A stretch of DNA of 10,910 nt, from NCBI GenBank assembly GCA_964443805.1, contig CAYUEQ010000032.1:1-10910 (forward strand), read 5' to 3'. The translations under genes and the position numbers were made by a program. Below are positions 1 to 6,391 of the stretch, in pieces; the stretch's first letter is position 1; every line of letters begins with the position of its first letter. The notes under the pieces are model-generated. The model made no database searches. It had not been told where the DNA came from and was given only the letters and a program-made list of their open reading frames with translations. Source of the stretch: CAYUEQ01 sp964443805. Its GTDB lineage: Bacteria; Bacillota_I; Bacilli_A; RF39; UBA660.

Positions 1-24
1 GCATTAATTATAGGTTTTCGTATT

Positions 25-657
25 TCATATTTTCTTAATAGGATGTCTAATTACTGTCTTTAGTTTACTAACATCAGTTTTTCTTGGATCACTTATATAA
101 ATTTCATGATGGTGTTTAGTATCTGTAATTGCTATTTCATAGCCATTTTCTTTTGCATATTCATGCATAATGTTTACTGTTTTAAGTTCGTCGTCATAAG
201 ATCCTACATGCATACATTGAACACATAAGCCTTCATCATAAGTTAAAAACTTTACTATAGAAAAATCTTGTTGCTTCTTTTTAGTTGCAGTTTTTATAGC
301 CCATTTAACATCTTTTTTTGTAACAAAGTCTGGTAGCCTTATGATAGAAATAAAGTTGAATTCATCTTTTCTTTTATAGTCCATTCCTTTAAGTCCATCT
401 ATCCACCAAAAACCCTCTAATGGAGGTACTATGTATTCAAAATAACCATCAATTTTATAAGAATTTTTATAACTCATTCTTATCGTATAAGCTATTGGGT
501 ATAATAATTCTATTGATTTTTGATATTCTCCATTTATATCATTTGGGTTACCTTTTCCAGAGACTGCTATATAGTTCATTTTAGGAATATTAACTATACT
601 TGGAGTTGTTTTAGGCATATAAAATTCTTTGTACTCTTTTTTATAATCAAAAGCCAT
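25..657 (-). CDS. GyrI-like small-molecule-binding domain protein
   Basis: A 210-residue soluble protein of the GyrI-like (AraC effector-binding) fold, in the stand-alone form with no DNA-binding domain. The recognisable family blocks are YIAVSGKGNP (residues 29-38), PPLEGFWW (78-85), VQCMHVGSYDDE (146-157) and, near the C-terminus, HHHEIYISDPRKT (182-194). The last block is typical of the Lin2189-type branch. Some members of that branch (YtkR7, C10R6, Listeria Lin2189) have been shown to hydrolyse cyclopropanoid genotoxins; whether this protein does so is inference. Start: a GTG lies in frame at 666, but it is part of the Shine-Dalgarno AGAGGTG, so the ATG at 657 is chosen. The gene follows the unrecognised 137-residue gene after 39 nt with no clear terminator between them, so it may be the last gene of the trmD operon or have its own weak promoter. 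The family is fairly certain; the substrate is unknown. Confidence 0.85.
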   Translation of the reverse strand: MAFDYKKEYKEFYMPKTTPSIVNIPKMNYIAVSGKGNPNDINGEYQKSIELLYPIAYTIRMSYKNSYKIDGYFEYIVPPLEGFWWIDGLKGMDYKRKDEFNFISIIRLPDFVTKKDVKWAIKTATKKKQQDFSIVKFLTYDEGLCVQCMHVGSYDDELKTVNIMHEYAKENGYEIAITDTKHHHEIYISDPRKTDVSKLKTVIRHPIKKI

Positions 658-696
658 TATATACACCTCTTCTAAAAGTTTTTTTAAATAATTTAA

Positions 697-1110
697 TTAT
701 TTTGCTCTTGTTTTTTCTTTCTTATCTTCATAACTTAATGTTAATAATTTATTTTTTAGTTGGGTTTCTAATAACTTAATTTTATTAAGCATTGTCTTTT
801 TAGTTTTAGTAGCTATATATTTATCATATTTATTTAAGATAATTCCTTTTAGACGACTTATCTCACCTACTACTAATAAGACATCATCAGATTCAGGATC
901 TTCATCATTAGTTATTTTAAATACTAACTGCGCTATTTTTTTAAACCTAGTATTTATTTTAATATTTAGAATGTTTTCTGTTAAATTTTGATCATATATA
1001 GTGATTTTATCTATTTTTAATTCTTTTTTAGGAGTGAATTTATATCCTTTTTCTATATTAAATTCTATTATTTTATATTTCTTTTTTGATTTTATAATTT
1101 TATAATTCAA
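697..1110 (-). CDS. Unrecognised basic protein downstream of trmD
   Basis: I do not recognise this 137-residue protein. It is lysine-rich. The N-terminal half looks like beta-strands (repeated short I/K/Y segments, residues 3-50). An acidic linker NDEDPESDD (68-76) follows, then a mostly helical, positively charged C-terminal part (VGEISRLKGIILNKYDKYI at 81-99, then a Lys/Leu-rich helix to about 125). There is no signal peptide or membrane segment. Start: the longest reading frame begins at an ATG at 1182, inside trmD, but no ribosome site precedes it. A perfect AGGAGG (1118-1123) sits 7 nt before an in-frame TTG at 1110, just after the trmD stop, so that TTG is chosen. The Shine-Dalgarno overlaps the trmD TAG, which implies translational coupling. 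The basic charge and position suggest an RNA- or ribosome-linked role, but this is only a guess from context. Confidence 0.7.
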   Translation of the reverse strand: MNYKIIKSKKKYKIIEFNIEKGYKFTPKKELKIDKITIYDQNLTENILNIKINTRFKKIAQLVFKITNDEDPESDDVLLVVGEISRLKGIILNKYDKYIATKTKKTMLNKIKLLETQLKNKLLTLSYEDKKEKTRAK

Positions 1111-1117
1111 GATATTA

Positions 1118-1123
1118 CCTCCT
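1118..1123 (-). promoter_or_regulatory. Ribosome binding site setting a TTG start after trmD
   Basis: AGGAGG on the minus strand overlaps the trmD stop codon (TAG at 1124-1122) and lies 7 nt upstream of TTG at 1110. This decides the start of the 137-residue gene in favour of the TTG over the ATG at 1182. Confidence 0.8.
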
Positions 1124-1784
1124 ACTTTAATAAATCCGGTCTTTTTTCTTTTGTCTTTTCTATACTTTTTTCTAATCTCCATTTAGCTATGTTTTCATGA
1201 TTGCCACTAAGGAGTACTTCTGGAACATTTAAACCTCTATATGAGGCGGGTTTTGTATATGTTGGATAATCTAATAGATTATTAGTAAACGACTCATATT
1301 TCAAGCTTTCTTGATTAATAACATCAGGAATTAATCTTACAATACTATCTATTAGAACCATAGCTCCGATTTCACCACCAGTTAAGATATAATCTCCAAT
1401 ACTGATTTCTATATCTACTAGTGTTCTAATTCTTTCATCAAAGCCTTCATAATGGCCACAGATGATAATTAAATGTTTTAAATCTTTAAATTCAGTAGCT
1501 ATTTTTTGATTATATGTTTTTCCATCTGGAGTTAGAAGTATTATTTTAGAGTCATCGGTTTTAATTTTATCAATAGTTTCGAATATCGGTTCACATCTTA
1601 AGACCATTCCGCCACCTCCACCATAGGGAGTATCATCAACTTGTTTGTGATTTAGTGGTGAATAATCTCTAAAATTTATAATATTAATATCTACTTTATT
1701 ATTAGTTATTGCTCTTTTAATAATCGATTCATTTAAAATTCCATTAAACATATCAGGAAATAGTGTTAAAACATCAATTTTCAT
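1122..1784 (-). CDS. trmD: tRNA (guanine-N1)-methyltransferase TrmD
   Basis: TrmD methylates N1 of G37 in tRNAs with a G36pG37 sequence, using S-adenosylmethionine, and so prevents +1 frameshifting. It acts in the cytoplasm as a homodimer. At 220 residues it is a little shorter than typical members. It carries the SPOUT trefoil-knot blocks: DDTPYGGGGGMVL (residues 50-62), LLTPDGKTYNQ (83-93), CGHYEGFDERIR (109-120) and SIGDYILTGGE (128-138). Arg150 and Asp172 (in LLDYP) match the catalytic Arg and Asp of the family. The C-terminal tRNA-binding helices end in the usual RRPDLL-like motif (here KRPDLLK). The ATG overlaps the rimM stop by 4 nt (ATGA), the classical rimM-trmD coupling, with AGGA about 9 nt upstream. 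Nothing essential appears missing. The usual downstream partner rplS is not here; an unrecognised gene takes its place. Confidence 0.98.
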   Translation of the reverse strand: MKIDVLTLFPDMFNGILNESIIKRAITNNKVDINIINFRDYSPLNHKQVDDTPYGGGGGMVLRCEPIFETIDKIKTDDSKIILLTPDGKTYNQKIATEFKDLKHLIIICGHYEGFDERIRTLVDIEISIGDYILTGGEIGAMVLIDSIVRLIPDVINQESLKYESFTNNLLDYPTYTKPASYRGLNVPEVLLSGNHENIAKWRLEKSIEKTKEKRPDLLK

Positions 1785-2275
1785 ATTATTAGTCCTTTTA
1801 CATTCTTAACTTTTATTTTTTTATTGTTAATGTCAACTTTATCTATATATTCAGCTACATAGGGAATATAAAACTGCTTTGTTCCGTCAACTTGTAATAA
1901 AATATTGGCTTTATTATACATATAATCTATGATTTTGCCAATTAAAACATTTTCTTCATCATATACATCTATTCCAATTAAATCTTGATATAAGAAGTCT
2001 CCTGTTTTTAATTTTAAATCATCTTTATTAATATATACTTTCATTCCTTTATATTTTTCTATATCATTTATATTATTAATATCTTTAAATGTTACCATGT
2101 CATAATTTTTATGGACACGATATGTATTAATAATATATTTATCTTTATTAGTACCTAGATAAAGATTAAAATCTTTTTGAAAAACTTTGGTCTTTTTTTC
2201 AAAATCACTTAGTATTCTTACCTCTCCTTTAATACCATGAGTATTGGTAAGTTTTCCTAAATAAATAAAATCCAT
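1781..2275 (-). CDS. rimM: Ribosome maturation factor RimM
   Basis: RimM helps assemble the head of the 30S subunit and binds ribosomal protein S19. The protein is 164 residues. The N-terminal RimM domain carries the signature GKLTNTHGIKGEVRI (residues 7-21). A PRC-barrel domain fills about 93-162, with DLIGIDVYDE and FYIPYVAEYI as its recognisable strands. The start ATG at 2275 has a strong AGGAGG placed inside the last codons of the upstream methyltransferase gene; only 1 nt separates that gene's stop from this ATG. The 3' end overlaps trmD by 4 nt. The tight packing indicates one transcript and coupled translation with both neighbours. In most Bacillota, rpsP and a KH-domain gene precede rimM; here an RNA methyltransferase does. 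Confidence 0.97.
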   Translation of the reverse strand: MDFIYLGKLTNTHGIKGEVRILSDFEKKTKVFQKDFNLYLGTNKDKYIINTYRVHKNYDMVTFKDINNINDIEKYKGMKVYINKDDLKLKTGDFLYQDLIGIDVYDEENVLIGKIIDYMYNKANILLQVDGTKQFYIPYVAEYIDKVDINNKKIKVKNVKGLII

Positions 2276-2276
2276 C

Positions 2277-3002
2277 TTACTCCTCCTTAAAACGATTTAA
2301 GATAATTCCTGTTGCGACTGCTACATTTAATGATTCACATTTATCATTTATATTAATATAGATATTTTTATCACATTTATCTAAAATATTTTTATTTATG
2401 CCACTGCCTTCATTACCTATTACAAGTGCTATTAAATCATTTTTATTTATATTTTTTAATGGGTTTCCATTATTAACATCTGTTCCATATATTAAATAGT
2501 TTTTTGTTTTTAATTCATCGATAAAATCAATTAAATTTCTTTGAATTATATTTAGATGAAATATCATCCCTTCACTAGCGCTAATAACTTTTTGATTATA
2601 GACATCAACTGTATTATCACCTAGTACTATTGTATCAATGTCAAATGCAACACAAGTTCTAATAATAGTACCTAAGTTTCCTGGATCTTGAAGTTCATCA
2701 ACAAGTAATAAATTACCTTTATAAACATGCTCTTCAAATAAGTTTACTACTGCAATTACTTTTGGTACTGATTTATGTGATGTAATACTTTTCATAATCA
2801 AAGGGGTTACTAAATAAGTATTAGGAAAATTATAATTATTTTCTGTAGTAATTAGTTCAACAACTTTATTTAATTTTAAAGCTTCATTGACTAAATGTTC
2901 ACCTTCGATTAAAAAAGAATTAGATAGTTTACGATATTTTTTGTTATTAAGTTTTATCCAGTTTTTCACTTTTGGATTATTTAAAGATGTAATTTCTTTC
3001 AT
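2277..3002 (-). CDS. TrmH/SpoU-family RNA 2'-O-methyltransferase
   Basis: A 241-residue SPOUT methyltransferase that most likely methylates ribose 2'-OH groups in rRNA or tRNA using S-adenosylmethionine. The N-terminal part resembles the SpoU substrate-binding domain (FLIEGEHLVNEAL, about residues 30-42). The three SpoU motifs follow in order: LQDPGNLGTIIRT (104-116), LVIGNEGSGI (193-202) and ESLNVAVATGIILN (223-236). It looks closest to the Bacillus YsgA-type branch, but I cannot assign the target nucleotide from sequence alone, so no symbol is given. Start: two ATGs lie two codons apart (3008 and 3002). The AGGGG at 3009-3013 abuts the first and is 6 nt from the second, so 3002 is preferred. 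It is the first gene of the rimM-trmD block, and a promoter is visible at 3023-3051. Confidence 0.93.
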   Translation of the reverse strand: MKEITSLNNPKVKNWIKLNNKKYRKLSNSFLIEGEHLVNEALKLNKVVELITTENNYNFPNTYLVTPLIMKSITSHKSVPKVIAVVNLFEEHVYKGNLLLVDELQDPGNLGTIIRTCVAFDIDTIVLGDNTVDVYNQKVISASEGMIFHLNIIQRNLIDFIDELKTKNYLIYGTDVNNGNPLKNINKNDLIALVIGNEGSGINKNILDKCDKNIYININDKCESLNVAVATGIILNRFKEE

Positions 3003-3022
3003 ACTCATCCCCTACTGATTTA

Positions 3023-3051
3023 AGTTTAGCACAAAGAACAAAAGATGTTAA
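3023..3051 (-). promoter_or_regulatory. Promoter of the trmH-type/rimM/trmD operon
   Basis: On the minus strand, TTAACA (3051-3046, 5 of 6 to the -35 consensus) is followed by a 17-bp spacer and an extended -10, TGC-TAAACT (3031-3023). Transcription would start near 3016, giving a very short leader that just contains the AGGGG ribosome site. The -35 overlaps the stop codon of the upstream metalloprotease gene and one arm of the hairpin at 3041-3069. The -10 hexamer is only 4 of 6, so this is a fair but unproven call. Confidence 0.5.
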
Positions 3052-3069
3052 ATATTAGTTAACATCTTT
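3041..3069 (-). terminator. Perfect 11-bp hairpin at the end of the metalloprotease gene
   Basis: AAAGATGTTAA (3069-3059 on the minus strand) pairs perfectly with TTAACATCTTT (3051-3041) around a 7-nt loop. It is followed by the U-rich stretch TGTTCTTTG. It spans the last codons and the TAA of the ygjP-like gene. The stem has few G-C pairs and the T run is interrupted, so it would be a weak intrinsic terminator or an mRNA 3'-end stabiliser. It also overlaps the -35 element of the next operon. Confidence 0.4.
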
Positions 3070-3695
3070 CTTGCTTTTTTATAATAAGGATAATACTTTT
3101 CTACTTCTTGCCAAAATAATGAAGAATGATTTTGATGTTTGAAGTGACATAATTCATGAATAATTACATAATCGATAAGGCTTATATCTTTAGTAATCAA
3201 TTCACTATTTAAAGTTATAATTTTTTTAGTAAAATTACATACTCCCCATCTGGTCTTCATCTTTCTAATTCTTAATGTAAATTCTGGTAGATCTTCAAAC
3301 ATTATCTTGATGTTTTTAACTCGTTCTTCTAATACTTCTCTACATTTTTTTGTAGTGAATTTATTTAATACATCAATACTTGGTGTTATTACATAATCAT
3401 TATATAATTCTACGTACTTTTTATTTTCATCAAATACTATTTTATATCTACTACCTAAATATAAATAATATTCTTTTTTAATATCATAAACTTTTTTAGC
3501 TTTTAAATACATCTTTAGTATAGCTTGTTCATTTTCTTTAATTATTTTATTTATGTCTTTTTGTGTTATATTTTTATTTAAATTAATAGCTAGGTTTAGA
3601 TCATCATCTATTCTAAAATAAATGTTTTTAATCTTTTTTTTATTTAATATTACATTTATTTTATTGTTTTCAATATTAATTATAAAACTTTTCAT
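3048..3695 (-). CDS. YgjP/DUF45-family zinc metalloprotease
   Basis: A 215-residue soluble M48-like (YgjP, DUF45, SprT-related) metallopeptidase. The zinc site is clear: His180-Glu181-x-x-His184 with His190 (HELCHFKHQNH) as the likely third ligand, followed by the family's W-x-x-V segment (Trp195 to Val198). The upstream family block RKMKTRWGVCN (residues 144-154) is present, and the N-terminal half is the usual beta-rich domain of the family. Cellular substrates of YgjP-like proteins are poorly defined. The start ATG overlaps the stop of the DUF1846 gene by 4 nt (ATGA) and no good Shine-Dalgarno precedes it, so its translation probably depends on ribosomes finishing DUF1846. It ends inside the hairpin at 3041-3069. 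Confidence 0.92.
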   Translation of the reverse strand: MKSFIINIENNKINVILNKKKIKNIYFRIDDDLNLAINLNKNITQKDINKIIKENEQAILKMYLKAKKVYDIKKEYYLYLGSRYKIVFDENKKYVELYNDYVITPSIDVLNKFTTKKCREVLEERVKNIKIMFEDLPEFTLRIRKMKTRWGVCNFTKKIITLNSELITKDISLIDYVIIHELCHFKHQNHSSLFWQEVEKYYPYYKKARKMLTNI

Positions 3696-5194
3696 ATTAA
3701 TTCATTTAACTCGAGTTGGTCGATTGTAAATTCTGGATCACAGGTAACATTAATACCTAGGTTTTTCAAATTAATTAATTCGTCATTAGGAATAATATAA
3801 GTTGAATGCGCCTCACAGTTTATTAGACAATGTAATTTACTCATCGCTTTTTCAATAGCTGGATTTGTAACCGATGAAATACTTAGGGCAATAAATACCT
3901 CAGGTAATGTTAAACGTCTTTGGGTAGTAATATTTTTAGGTTTTAATTTTAAGATAGGTTTTATAATACTATTACTAATCAAATCAACATCATCAGGTAT
4001 ATTAGTAAGATCTTTTAAAGCATTAATTATCGTACTAACTACTGGTGTAAATAATTCTGTTTGTTTTCCTGTAATAATTTTTCCCTTTGGAAGTTTTAAT
4101 GCCATTGATGGTGCATTACGATCTATTTGTTTTTGTCTAGCAGGTAATACTACTGATCTGTCTTCTACATCTAAATTTAGTTCATTCATTAATATTTTAA
4201 TTTTTTCAACTACTTGATAATCATGAAGGCCTAATTTAAAGTCCTTATAAGCATTAAAATAACGTCTTATTATTTCTTGTTTAGAGGCTTCAATTACAAT
4301 ATCTTCATTAATTATACATCTAGATATTGTATTAACTCCCATATCAGTTGGAGATGCATAGATATTTTCATTTGTTATTTTATATAAAATGTTTTTTAAT
4401 ACAGGAAACACTTCAAGATCTCGGTTATAATTTATTGCTTGGATTCCATATGTTTCAAGATGAAAAGAATCAATCATATTCATATCATCTAAATCAGCAG
4501 TAGCTGCCTCATAAGCTATATTTATTGGATGTTTAAGTGGTAAATCCCAAATAGGAAATGTTTCATATTTAGCATAACCTGATGTTAGACCTTTTTTATA
4601 ATCATGATATAGCTGTGATAAACAAGTTGCAAGTTTTCCACTTCTAGGCCCTGGTGCAGTAACAATAACTATATTCTTAGTGGTTTCTATATATGGGTTT
4701 TTACCATAACCTTCATCACTAACTATAACATCAACATCAGTTGGGTAGCCTTTAGTTGGAGTGTGAATATAAGTTTTAATCTTTAATTCTTCTAAACGTT
4801 TCATAAATTTTTCAGCATTTGATTGACCATTATAAAGAGTTATAACAACACTATTTATATTTAGTCCTTCTTTTCTTAAATGAGAAATCATTCTTAAAAC
4901 TTCTTGATCGTAGGTAATGCCATAATCTGCTCTTATTTTGTTTTTTTCGATATCACCAGCATTAATACAAAAGACTATTTCTGAAATGTTGGCAATTTTT
5001 TTTAATAATTTCAATTTTACATCGAGTTCAAAACCAGGCAATACTCTGGCTGCATGATAATCATCAAATAATTTCCCACCAAATTCCAAATAAAGTTTAT
5101 CAGGAAATTTCTTTAATTTTTCCTTTACTTTTTTAGTTTGATATTTTAAATATAATTCATTATCGAATCCATTTTTACTACTTTTTCCCAACAA
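3692..5194 (-). CDS. DUF1846 family protein
   Basis: A full-length member (500 residues) of the DUF1846 family, which is widespread in Bacillota and Actinobacteria. Structures exist for the family but no settled function. Hallmarks visible here: LYLEFGGKLFDDYHAARVLPGF (residues 34-55), the conserved ADYGITYD block (89-96), a P-loop-like GPRSGK (182-187) preceded by a hydrophobic strand, and KHPINIAYEAATADLDD (221-237). The P-loop-like segment hints at nucleotide binding, but that is inference. The start is TTG at 5194; a second TTG follows at 5191. GAGG at 5200-5203 is 5 nt from the first and 8 nt from the second, so either may be used; the only nearby ATG is out of frame. The gene is coupled by ATGA overlap to the metalloprotease gene. 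Its promoter and ribosome site lie inside a long inverted repeat. Confidence 0.93.
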   Translation of the reverse strand: MLGKSSKNGFDNELYLKYQTKKVKEKLKKFPDKLYLEFGGKLFDDYHAARVLPGFELDVKLKLLKKIANISEIVFCINAGDIEKNKIRADYGITYDQEVLRMISHLRKEGLNINSVVITLYNGQSNAEKFMKRLEELKIKTYIHTPTKGYPTDVDVIVSDEGYGKNPYIETTKNIVIVTAPGPRSGKLATCLSQLYHDYKKGLTSGYAKYETFPIWDLPLKHPINIAYEAATADLDDMNMIDSFHLETYGIQAINYNRDLEVFPVLKNILYKITNENIYASPTDMGVNTISRCIINEDIVIEASKQEIIRRYFNAYKDFKLGLHDYQVVEKIKILMNELNLDVEDRSVVLPARQKQIDRNAPSMALKLPKGKIITGKQTELFTPVVSTIINALKDLTNIPDDVDLISNSIIKPILKLKPKNITTQRRLTLPEVFIALSISSVTNPAIEKAMSKLHCLINCEAHSTYIIPNDELINLKNLGINVTCDPEFTIDQLELNELI

Positions 5195-5290
5195 AAAAAC
5201 CTCAATTCTAAAATGTTACCATTTACCTTTACCATAGTTTTATACTATCAAAAACAAGGTTAGATAGCAAGTAGAATAATGAGGTTTTTT
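5194..5290 (-). repeat. Long inverted repeat enclosing the DUF1846 leader
   Basis: Minus-strand AAAAAACCTCA (5290-5280), a TT bulge and ATTCTA (5277-5272) pair with TAGAAT (5210-5205) and TGAGGTTTTTT (5204-5194). That is 17 bp in all around a 61-nt loop. The right arm contains the GAGG ribosome site and the T7 run just before the TTG start. The loop contains the DUF1846 promoter, so only RNA read through from the upstream gene could form the stem. It may act as a terminator for the bactofilin-like gene, as a mask over the ribosome site in read-through RNA, or both. This 98-nt spacer holds no gene. Confidence 0.55.
5242..5270 (-). promoter_or_regulatory. Candidate promoter of the DUF1846-metalloprotease pair
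   Basis: TTGCTA (5270-5265), a 17-bp spacer and an extended -10 TGA-TAGTAT (5250-5242) read on the minus strand. The predicted transcription start is near 5235, about 40 nt before the TTG. The -10 lies in a small dyad, ATAGT-ATAAA-ACTAT (5248-5234), and just downstream are three GGTAA repeats (5233-5216). Both hexamers are 4 of 6 matches, so the call rests partly on position. Confidence 0.4.
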
Positions 5291-5292
5291 AT

Positions 5293-6354
5293 TTATTTTT
5301 TTATAATTTGTTTAGGTTTTATTAGTTCATATAAAAATCCTAGTCCATATAAAATAATGAAAAATGATATCAATCCACCAACATATGGCATGTACTTAAG
5401 GATATAAACTACTGTTATACCAGTCATTGTACTTAGCCACACATTTTCTTTTTGTTTAAATACTTTCGTAAATAAATGTTTACCAAGAATTACTCCTACA
5501 ATAAAATTTGTAAAATAAATACCTAGTCCATAAAGAATTAATAAAATGATTCCCAGTGATACACCAAACCATGACATTACTAAAAACAATGAAATTAATG
5601 GTACAAATAAAAGTAATAAAAATCCTTTTGTGATGTTTTTAATAACTGAATATTTTTTAGTGTTTTTATTAATATTTTCGTAAGTATTTGGTCTTAAGAT
5701 AATAATTATTAATGAAATAAACAACATTCCAAAAAGTGCTCTTAAACCATTTTGTACTAAATAAGTAGCTCTTTCATTAAAATTTAATTTGTTTTCATAA
5801 ACATTAATATTAGCAATATTGTCTTTTACATCTTCTTCAAAGACAATTACAGCATCATCATTATATGATAACTTACCTTCGATAACTGTATCCTCACCTA
5901 TAGTTATATTAGTTGCCTTAAGATAAATATTTCCTTTTATAGTTGCATCATCAATTACAATCATCCTACCATAAGCATTAACATTCCCTGTAATTTCTCC
6001 TGCAATTTTTAATGAATTAGCAGCTGCATATACATCTCTTCCTACAATTGTACTTTTTCTTAAAAGAACGTTCTCACCAGCGATAAACAAATCATTTTCA
6101 ATATTACTTTCAACAGTTAATTCTCTACCTGCCATGAAAGTATACTTTGAAATACCTTGATCATCGATCGTATCTCCTGCAATAAAAGATATTCCATCGA
6201 CATTAGATTCGTTTTTAACAGTACTTCCAAAAAAGAAAGCACTACGATTTATATCTTCTTTCGGTTTTATTTCATTTCCATGGTGCAATTGTTTTGCATT
6301 AACAGTTACAAATGGAAATGATAATAACATAATAAACATAAATAACTTTTTCAA
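5293..6354 (-). CDS. Secreted/membrane protein with bactofilin-like repeat domain
   Basis: A 353-residue envelope protein. Residues 1-20 form a signal peptide (MKK start, hydrophobic core, VNA cleavage site). Residues 38-190 are short repeating beta segments with alternating glycine and hydrophobic residues (FIAGDTI, FMAGREL, FIAGENV, KIAGEITGNVNAYG, IKGNIYL, IEGKLSY). This is the right-handed beta-helix pattern of polymer-forming (bactofilin-type) domains. The C-terminal part has about five hydrophobic stretches (roughly 205-220, 243-260, 263-281, 283-293 and 325-343), so the repeat domain would lie outside the cell, anchored by a helical bundle. Cytosolic bactofilins lack this signal peptide and anchor. 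The start is TTG at 6354, 8 nt after a strong GGGAGG (6363-6368). The role is unknown; a structural or cell-surface function is inferred. Likely a single-gene transcript with its own extended -10 promoter. Confidence 0.85.
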   Translation of the reverse strand: MKKLFMFIMLLSFPFVTVNAKQLHHGNEIKPKEDINRSAFFFGSTVKNESNVDGISFIAGDTIDDQGISKYTFMAGRELTVESNIENDLFIAGENVLLRKSTIVGRDVYAAANSLKIAGEITGNVNAYGRMIVIDDATIKGNIYLKATNITIGEDTVIEGKLSYNDDAVIVFEEDVKDNIANINVYENKLNFNERATYLVQNGLRALFGMLFISLIIIILRPNTYENINKNTKKYSVIKNITKGFLLLLFVPLISLFLVMSWFGVSLGIILLILYGLGIYFTNFIVGVILGKHLFTKVFKQKENVWLSTMTGITVVYILKYMPYVGGLISFFIILYGLGFLYELIKPKQIIKK

Positions 6355-6382
6355 TATATTTTCCTCCCTAATATATAATATT

Positions 6383-6391
6383 ATTATATCA
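6383..6391 (-). promoter_or_regulatory. Extended -10 promoter of the bactofilin-like gene
   Basis: TGATATAAT (6391-6383, minus strand) is a perfect TGn-TATAAT extended -10 element. It lies about 30 nt before the TTG start and overlaps the helicase stop codon region. No convincing -35 is seen (TATCAA at 17 bp), which fits an extended -10 promoter. The predicted start is near 6376, giving a leader of about 20 nt with the GGGAGG site. Confidence 0.5.

Noticed and set aside
664..666. GTG as the start of the GyrI-like gene
   Set aside because: This GTG is part of the AGAGGTG ribosome site; the ATG at 657 is properly spaced and gives the family-like N-terminus.
1111..1182. ATG at 1182 as the start of the gene after trmD, giving a 61-nt overlap with trmD
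   Set aside because: No ribosome site precedes it and the overlap is long; a perfect AGGAGG points to TTG at 1110 instead.
3006..3008. First ATG of the TrmH-type gene
   Set aside because: The AGGGG directly abuts it; the second ATG at 3002 has 6 nt spacing.
5146..5235. A 29-codon ATG frame (starting MVKVNGN) on the minus strand across the DUF1846 leader and start
   Set aside because: It has no ribosome site, would begin at the predicted transcription start, and has no recognisable peptide; probably chance.
5194..5290. T-box or other known riboswitch in the DUF1846 leader
   Set aside because: No T-box sequence, specifier stem or known aptamer core is visible; the leader from the predicted start is only about 40 nt.
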